Assembly (NCBI GenBank): GCA_038848185.1
Contig: JAWCNV010000006.1
Location: 31,199-95,198, forward strand
Length of the DNA stretch: 64,000 bases
Direction of reading: 5' to 3'
DNA from: JAAOZP01 sp038848185
Lineage (GTDB): Archaea; Thermoproteota; EX4484-205; JAAOZP01
The first letter of the stretch is position 1. Every line of letters begins with the position of its first letter. A program made the position numbers and the translations under genes. Positions 58,996 to 64,000 of this stretch are shown piece after piece. The notes under the pieces are model-generated. The model was not told where the DNA came from. It ran no database searches and saw only the letters and a program-made list of their open reading frames with translations.

Positions 58996-60058
58996 CTAAG
59001 CCACCGGCCGCCTTACATAATAGTTCAACAATGTCGAAAGATGTGAAGGAAGCATTAACCTTCTCATTAATGAAGAATTCTGTAACCTTTTCTGTTAGCA
59101 GCGACTCGTCAAGCTCCTTACCCTCCAACATTTTTTCAAAAGCATCGAGTTTTTCAGGAGGCTCGAAGACGAAGCTCCCTGAAATGCTCACCCTCTCTAA
59201 AGTCTTACCCCTAGTCTTAACCCGCATCCTTAGAAAACCGTTTATCAGCATCTTTGAAAGAAGCACTGCACTCTTCTCCTTCAACATCGCCGAATACTTC
59301 GACTGAACAGCCTCAGATATACTGTTCTTCTTAAGCATCTCCCTGGTTTTCCAGAAAACCTTCTTATCCACGAGCCCCAGCCTTAAACCCTCTAATTTAA
59401 AGTTCAACTCACCCGATAACACGGATCTAACTGTTTCGAAGAGACTTTTTGCAGAAACCTGTTTTCTTAAAACCTGGTCTAACCCTATGCAGTTCTCTCT
59501 GAGTTTACTGATCCTCTCCTTAACCATCTGCTCCTTCGAAAGCTTTAAGCTAGCAATCTCCTCGTAGCTTCTCTTCAAATAGATCACTGTAAACCAGCTG
59601 GAGAGGTTCTCCTTCTCCAAGTGGAGAGTCTCCCCCAGAACCTTGTTGAAGCAGAGAACATAGTCGTTCGTAACCTGAAAATTCTTCACGTTGTTCCTCT
59701 TCAGCATGAAGCCTATTAGAGAAGCGTGGAGCCCGCTGTATTTTTCATCCTTGGGCACTATCAACCCGATTCCAACCTGGTTTTCATCATGAAGCATCAC
59801 GTCTCCCCCGTGAAGCCTGAAAAAGTATTTCAGGCCTTTCCTATTCAGGTAGCTGACCATGAAGTCCTCGTCAGCAACCTGGAAACACCCTAGGCTAACT
59901 GTCTTGCCTCTATTGCTATGGAGAATTACGATTGGAGCCTCCGGCACCCTAGTTCTGCGGTAAAGAGCCTCGAAAACCGATAAAGCCTCCTCAATACTTC
60001 TGTTTCCGAGAGCCAGCAAGCTAGCTTTAGCAGTAGGCTGGGAGCTCGAAGAAATCAC
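58967..60058 (-). CDS. Divergent lipoate-protein ligase-like protein
   Basis: This 363-residue protein has an LplA-like N-terminal half. GCFQVADEDFMVSYLNRKGLK is followed by FFRLHGGDVMLHDENQVGIG, where true ligases have RRxTGGGAVYHDxGN. The lysine motif that binds the lipoyl-AMP is replaced by FNKVLGETLHLE. The C-terminal half (from about 190) is charged and helical with no family I recognise. It overlaps the EndA-like gene by 29 bases and follows gfcR by 4. Substrate and activity are unknown; it may have lost the ligase reaction. Confidence 0.6.
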   Translation of the reverse strand: MISSSSQPTAKASLLALGNRSIEEALSVFEALYRRTRVPEAPIVILHSNRGKTVSLGCFQVADEDFMVSYLNRKGLKYFFRLHGGDVMLHDENQVGIGLIVPKDEKYSGLHASLIGFMLKRNNVKNFQVTNDYVLCFNKVLGETLHLEKENLSSWFTVIYLKRSYEEIASLKLSKEQMVKERISKLRENCIGLDQVLRKQVSAKSLFETVRSVLSGELNFKLEGLRLGLVDKKVFWKTREMLKKNSISEAVQSKYSAMLKEKSAVLLSKMLINGFLRMRVKTRGKTLERVSISGSFVFEPPEKLDAFEKMLEGKELDESLLTEKVTEFFINEKVNASFTSFDIVELLCKAAGGLDEHGGEEGA

Positions 60059-60062
60059 CCTC

Positions 60063-60833
60063 CTACATCCAGGATTTTCTCTGGTTTACCTCTAAAAGCT
60101 TCTTTGGAGTTACCTCTGTAAAAACGTATATTGGGGCATCTGTTTCTCTTTGAAGCTTCTCCCTCCAATCTTTACCAGTCGCGATAAGTATGAAGACCCC
60201 CACTATATTAGCCTTAGCCTTCTCCGCCAGCCTTATCAACGCTATATCCGTCTCCCCGGTTCTAATAGCATCATCCACAATAAGCACGTTATCATCCTTC
60301 TTTAAGGAGCTTTTAGGAACATACAGAGAGCTGACTACCGCGGAACTCCCTATCACGTAGGTGGCCTCAAGAAAATCCTTCACCCCAACCTCTTTATGTT
60401 TTTTCGCTATAACAAGGTCCGCGTTAAGCTCCTCAGATATGAATGAGGCCAGTGGAATACCGTCTACGGCCGCAGTCATAATCTTGTTTACCCTCTTCCC
60501 TACGAAAGGGAGCACCGCCTTATGGCTGATAAGACGAAGCAGGTTAACATCCCATATTACACTCGAAGAGTCGAAGTAACCAGACTCGTCGAAAACAAGC
60601 TTGCTTAAAATAAGTTCTTCAAGCGGAATCTTGTCTGCGAGTATCTGGTAGAGCTCTTCAACTCTTTCATCAGAGGGAAGCACGTGCCCCTTAGCATATC
60701 GGGCTAAAACGGTGACAGGCAGGCCGGTTATCTGAGACAGCTCATTATAAGTGTACCTGCTCTTAACCACATTGAGCAGAGACACCATATTTATCTTCTT
60801 CCTAACCTGCTCCATCCGCGGTCTGCTCATCAC
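60063..60833 (-). CDS. GfcR-type transcription regulator (HTH plus phosphoribosyltransferase fold)
   Basis: This 256-residue protein has an N-terminal helix-turn-helix (about 15-60, TYNELSQITGLPVTVLARY) and a type I phosphoribosyltransferase domain with the PRPP loop VLIVDDAIRTGETD (about 185) and LADLVIAKKHKEVG-like substrate loop. GfcR proteins of archaea regulate sugar or purine metabolism genes through this fold. A TATA-like TTAATAAATAAC lies just upstream on the minus strand (about 60850-60862), so the mRNA is nearly leaderless. Regulation through the hairpin at 60938-60959 is possible but not shown. Confidence 0.85.
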   Translation of the reverse strand: MMSRPRMEQVRKKINMVSLLNVVKSRYTYNELSQITGLPVTVLARYAKGHVLPSDERVEELYQILADKIPLEELILSKLVFDESGYFDSSSVIWDVNLLRLISHKAVLPFVGKRVNKIMTAAVDGIPLASFISEELNADLVIAKKHKEVGVKDFLEATYVIGSSAVVSSLYVPKSSLKKDDNVLIVDDAIRTGETDIALIRLAEKAKANIVGVFILIATGKDWREKLQRETDAPIYVFTEVTPKKLLEVNQRKSWM

Positions 60834-60937
60834 TGATAGATATCAACAGGTTATTTATTAATTAGCATTTTCATGTAAAAAAACTTACTGTCTAGTCTAA
60901 GGCCAGATTACCCACGCGGTTGGGAAAAGGCCCTTAA

Positions 60938-60959
60938 AACAGCCTTAAAAAAGGCTGTT
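60938..60959. repeat. Perfect 9-bp inverted repeat between gfcR and tRNA-Arg
   Basis: AACAGCCTT and AAGGCTGTT enclose four A. It lies about 105 bases upstream of the gfcR start and about 110 bases downstream of the tRNA-Arg gene (both on the minus strand). It could be an operator for gfcR or a transcript-end hairpin of the tRNA. Confidence 0.4.
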
Positions 60960-61068
60960 AATCAACATTTTTACATAAACTTGTAATTTTAACGTAGCTG
61001 TAAATTTCGAAAGATATTAAAAAGTGCCTTAGAAGGCAATGCTGATACCTGTTTATCCCGATGTAAAA

Positions 61069-61156
61069 CGGGCCCGCTGGGATTTGAACCCAGATTATTA
61101 CAGCTTAGAGGGCTCGGCTTAAGTCTGCCGCCATATCCAGGTTAGGCGACGGGCCC
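61069..61156 (-). tRNA. tRNA-Arg(UCU) with a 12-nt intron
   Basis: On the minus strand the acceptor, D arm, T arm and variable loop are identical to tRNA-Arg(CCU) at 36.7 kb. The anticodon region is 12 bases longer: GCAGACT, then 12 bases (about TAAGCCGAGCCC), then TCTAAGCTGT. After removal the loop reads CTTCTAA with anticodon UCU. Total length is 88 against 76 for the uninterrupted paralogue. The intron lies at about 33/34 or 34/35, not the standard 37/38, and leaves an A31-G39 mismatch. The precise cut sites are uncertain. Confidence 0.85.
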
Positions 61157-61204
61157 GCTTACTGTCCTCCTAGGATTTATTAAAATTTTCCAGTTTATTC
61201 CCCT

Positions 61205-64000
61205 TTACTCTATTATTATCAATGGTCTTCCGGGCTGCGTCGGCGGCTTCTTCCCAATGAGGGTTGATGATTCATCCCTAGCGATTTCATCCTCCCTAAT
61301 TATTTCAACACGGCATTTGAACTCTTTCTCAAGGAATGGCTTAGCCTCATTCAGAATATTATGCTCCCCTGACATCAGAACCTGTTTTAAAAGCCTCCTA
61401 TACTCCTCAGTCATCGCAGGAATGTTTTTCATAGTTTGACCTATGAACCTGCCAAGCTCCTCTTTACCGACACGGGTTGCATAACGAGTTATCGTTTCCC
61501 TTATTTTATCTCGGTTTGTCTCTGCTGTTTCAACTATTTCTTTGAACGCATTGTTCTTCCATTCAGCGGCAATTATGATCCTAAGCCTTGTAAGCGATGT
61601 CTTTTTCATGGCTTTCAGTATCTGATATGTGTCTTCAACGAGCCCCTCTAAGTATTTCTCTAGGAGCAGGGGCGTCTCATCCGCCTCAACGATTCTCGGC
61701 CATGGAAAGTTGACGAGTAGGGTTTCTTCACCAAGCTTGCTCCATAGTTCCTCCGCGAGATGTGGTGTGAAAGGATAAAGCAGGTTAAGCCATGTTTCAG
61801 CAGCCTCCTTCAAAGCTTCAGAATCCGGTTCCCCGACTCTTCTCAAGTACCATCTTAAGTCATTCCTCAAGCCGTAGAGGGCTTCGCTCGTAGCTTCTCT
61901 TATCTGCATATTTTCAAGAGCCTCCGTAACGTTTTTCACATGTCTCTTAACAGAGCTTCTCAGCCATTCCTCCATGTGGCGGTTTCCACTGGAGCCTTGT
62001 CCTCTGGGAAGAGACAGTACAAACTTGTATATGCCTCTAAGTAGGTCAATGTTCTTCTTCGCTTTTTCACTCTCCCAGTTCGGATCCTCTAATCCTTCTG
62101 CGGAGAGCAAGAGGGTTATTCTAGTAGCGTCTGAACCAAACTTCTCCAACGCGTCCCTCATAGATATGAAGATTCCTTTAGACTTATGCATGGGCTGCCC
62201 TTCTATCCTTAGGAACNNNNNNNNNNNNNNNNNNNNNNNNNNNNNNNNNNNNNNNNNNNNNNNNNNNNNNNNNNNNNNNNNNNNNNNNNNNNNNNNNNNN
62301 NNNNNNNNNNNNNNACCGTTAACCGATATTTGCTTGGGCCACTTCTCCTCTGGGAAGATGGCTACGTGATGGAAGATGTAGAAGGTCAAATGGTTTGCGA
62401 CGAGATCCTTCCCAGAATTCCTAAGGTCGACTGGATACCAGTAGTCAAACTCCTCCCTGAGCCTTCTTAAAAACTCTGGGGGGACTCCTGTTTTCCTCGC
62501 AACCTCCTCAGGAACACCGACTCCGAGAAGCACGTAGTCATAGAATTCCTCCGTAAGGTTCTCAGGATTTAACATGCCTTCGTTAACATATTTCGACACA
62601 ATGTAGTACGCCATATAGACCGTTGAGTCGCTGAGCGTTTCAACTATTTGGTCTGGGAGCCAGGGTACGGGTGTGCCCAGTCCAGAGGTTCTTGTGAAAG
62701 CCCAGTCGTCATACCAGTTTATGAAGTATATGAAGTTCTCCTTAACCTCCTTCGGATTAATAGTCATTCTGTTTAATGCCTCCAACGCCTTATTCTTCCA
62801 TTCAGGCCAGGAATATCTTAAGAGAAACTGGTCTCCAAGTATTTTAACGTGGCACCTTGTGCCGCATCTGCATACCACAGGAGAAGGCAGTTCGAGAAAC
62901 TCGTCTCCAGCACCAGTCTTCCTCATCTCCTCTACAACCAGTTCCTTAGCCTTCTGAACAGGAAGGTTTGAGAATCTTCCACAGTTCTCAAGCGTAACCC
63001 CTTTGTGAAACTCTTCCTTGTAAACTAGGCTCGTAGCCTCCTCCAGCTTGGGGTCAGATTGGCTCCTTATGTTAAGCTCCTTAACAAGCCTCTCACAGGG
63101 ATTTGAACCATACTTCTCAGTACTTATCATAGATATATTTTTTATCGAACGAACCTCATCAGGATTAAGCCTATACTCCCTAAGTACCTCTTCGTTCTTC
63201 TTCAAGTCTTCAAGTGCCATGTAGTCATAGGGAGCATGTGCCGGAACACTGTAGACAACTCCTGTTCCGAGAGAAGGATCTACGAATGAAGCTGGAAGAA
63301 CGGGGACAGTCACGCCTGTGAAAACAGCCTCCACCTTCCTGCCTACAATCTCTCTGCCTTCAAACTCTCGTATCTTGGAGACGTTCCTCGTCTGGTCAGC
63401 CAGCTTCTCCAGAGTCTCGATGCTCACAATCCATTTCTCACCATCAACAAAGGCTTCAGCGTAGGTAACGCTAGGGTTAATCCAAACGTTTGTAACTCCG
63501 AAGATTGTTTCAGGCCGGAAGGTTGCTGCAACCAGATAAGTGTCTCCAAGTCTGAATTTAACAAGGTAGAATTTTTCTGGGAAAACTCCCTCGCCGCTAA
63601 GCCTATCGTGGTCGCCTGTGGAACTCTTATCTCTTGGACACCAGACAACCGGGTGTGCACCCTTCGTAATGTAACCCCTCTCCTTAAGCTTCAAATACTG
63701 CCACCTTACGAAAGTACTAAACCCAGGGTTCAGGCTGGTTGTGTGAAACTCCCTACGCCAGTCTACAGCCAGACCATAGTCCCGTAACGCTGCACGGTTT
63801 TTCTCAGTATAGTATTTGGCGAGGTAAACAGGGTCTTTGAAGCGCTCTATCTCATTCCTCGGAACACCATCCATCTTCTCTAGTATCTCGATTGTTTTCT
63901 GGTCTCCCCGCCTTATCCTGTCCGAGATGCCTGTTATCGTTGTTCCAGTCCAATGGAAGGCAAAGGGAAACAGGACGTTAAATCCTCTTTTACGCTTGTA
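61205..64000 (-). CDS. leuS: Leucyl-tRNA synthetase (archaeal type), 5' end outside the window
   Basis: The gene enters from the right: the frame is open across 63875-64000 and encodes FPFAFHWTGTTITG, which holds the HIGH-type HWTG motif, so the true start is beyond base 64000. Downstream are the editing domain, the anticodon region, and MHKSKGIFIS, equivalent to KMSKS, just next to the 98-base N-run at 62217-62314. The C-terminus ends KPPTQPGRPLIIIE. The archaeal-type enzyme charges tRNA-Leu, of which one gene is at 33.9 kb. The frame is open on both sides of the gap. Confidence 0.96.
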   Translation of the reverse strand, partial: YKRKRGFNVLFPFAFHWTGTTITGISDRIRRGDQKTIEILEKMDGVPRNEIERFKDPVYLAKYYTEKNRAALRDYGLAVDWRREFHTTSLNPGFSTFVRWQYLKLKERGYITKGAHPVVWCPRDKSSTGDHDRLSGEGVFPEKFYLVKFRLGDTYLVAATFRPETIFGVTNVWINPSVTYAEAFVDGEKWIVSIETLEKLADQTRNVSKIREFEGREIVGRKVEAVFTGVTVPVLPASFVDPSLGTGVVYSVPAHAPYDYMALEDLKKNEEVLREYRLNPDEVRSIKNISMISTEKYGSNPCERLVKELNIRSQSDPKLEEATSLVYKEEFHKGVTLENCGRFSNLPVQKAKELVVEEMRKTGAGDEFLELPSPVVCRCGTRCHVKILGDQFLLRYSWPEWKNKALEALNRMTINPKEVKENFIYFINWYDDWAFTRTSGLGTPVPWLPDQIVETLSDSTVYMAYYIVSKYVNEGMLNPENLTEEFYDYVLLGVGVPEEVARKTGVPPEFLRRLREEFDYWYPVDLRNSGKDLVANHLTFYIFHHVAIFPEEKWPKQISVNGXXXXXXXXXXXXXXXXXXXXXXXXXXXXXXXXXFLRIEGQPMHKSKGIFISMRDALEKFGSDATRITLLLSAEGLEDPNWESEKAKKNIDLLRGIYKFVLSLPRGQGSSGNRHMEEWLRSSVKRHVKNVTEALENMQIREATSEALYGLRNDLRWYLRRVGEPDSEALKEAAETWLNLLYPFTPHLAEELWSKLGEETLLVNFPWPRIVEADETPLLLEKYLEGLVEDTYQILKAMKKTSLTRLRIIIAAEWKNNAFKEIVETAETNRDKIRETITRYATRVGKEELGRFIGQTMKNIPAMTEEYRRLLKQVLMSGEHNILNEAKPFLEKEFKCRVEIIREDEIARDESSTLIGKKPPTQPGRPLIIIE
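62217..62314. other. Assembly gap of 98 N
   Basis: A run of 98 N inside leuS. The frame before and after agrees with the stated gap length. About 33 residues near the KMSKS-like motif are missing. Confidence 0.98.

Noticed and set aside
1..64000. CRISPR arrays, rRNA genes and complete insertion sequences
   Set aside because: I looked for regularly spaced repeats, rRNA core motifs and intact transposase genes and found none; only a possible TnpB tail was seen.

Overview
This is archaeal chromosomal DNA, probably from a thermophilic member of the TACK group (the lineage inference is weak). Evidence for archaea: an LSm protein, ribosomal protein L37e, translin, CTP-dependent riboflavin kinase with RibL, archaeal-type ATP-dependent DNA ligase, a B12-dependent ribonucleotide reductase carrying an intein, archaeal HisRS and LeuRS, a tRNA-splicing endonuclease-like subunit, three tRNA genes with small insertions, AT-rich TATA boxes 25-30 bases before many start codons (leaderless mRNAs) and frequent TTG starts. 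Three runs of N (96, 100 and 98 bases) show a draft assembly. One of them separates two identical 127-base copies and looks like a failed contig merge.

Layout. 0-3.5 kb: housekeeping cluster (end of a beta-CASP RNase, LSm, L37e, translin, endonuclease V, ribK, with ribL converging). 3.5-9.1 kb: tRNA-Lys, then a plant-polysaccharide island of GH2, GH30 and GH10 glycosidases with a possible transposon relic between them. 10-18 kb: B12-dependent RNR with intein, CobA-type adenosyltransferase, a GCS2-like ligase and DNA ligase. 18-26.3 kb: a cell-envelope island whose genes share a 17-bp TACTAT-N5-ATAGTA type palindrome. It holds a BlaI/MecI-family repressor, an M48 membrane peptidase, an HtrA-like anchored protease, a large NEW3-type surface protein with an ABC exporter, and a small secreted protein. 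26.5-32.4 kb: a secreted-protein/matrixin module and a decayed second copy, flanking parvulin, Gdt1-type transporter and GH42 beta-galactosidase genes. 32.6-37.6 kb: MscS-like channel, decayed remnants, tRNA-Leu with a D-loop insertion, a large HerA/DUF853-like ATPase, tRNA-Arg and a VapBC pair. 37.8-41 kb: two fused nucleotidyltransferase/CDP-alcohol phosphotransferase genes that have degenerated in opposite halves. 41-43.9 kb: an iron-sulfur/redox cluster (ferredoxin, stand-alone HdrA N-terminal-like domain, DGC protein, Mrp/NBP35) beside an Lrp-type regulator with a cysteine-rich tail. 43.9-48.8 kb: a complete BMP-type nucleoside ABC transporter. 49-50.1 kb: a divergent membrane-protein/wHTH pair, both frameshifted. 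50-57 kb: adenylate-forming enzyme, AEC transporter, ADP-ribosylglycohydrolase, GrpB, small alkyltransferase, DUF3795 and radical SAM proteins. 57-64 kb: HisRS, EndA-like subunit, divergent lipoate-ligase-like protein, GfcR-type regulator, tRNA-Arg and LeuRS, which runs off the window.

How it fits together. The organism seems able to use xylan and galactosides (secreted GH10 and GH30, cytoplasmic GH2 and GH42) and to import nucleosides. It monitors its envelope through what looks like a BlaI-type regulon. The most promising new system is that regulon: five 17-bp operator-like sites, four of them lying between the TATA box and start codon of four separate transcription units within 8 kb. The second is the Mrp/DGC/HdrA-N/ferredoxin cluster with its cysteine-tailed Lrp regulator.
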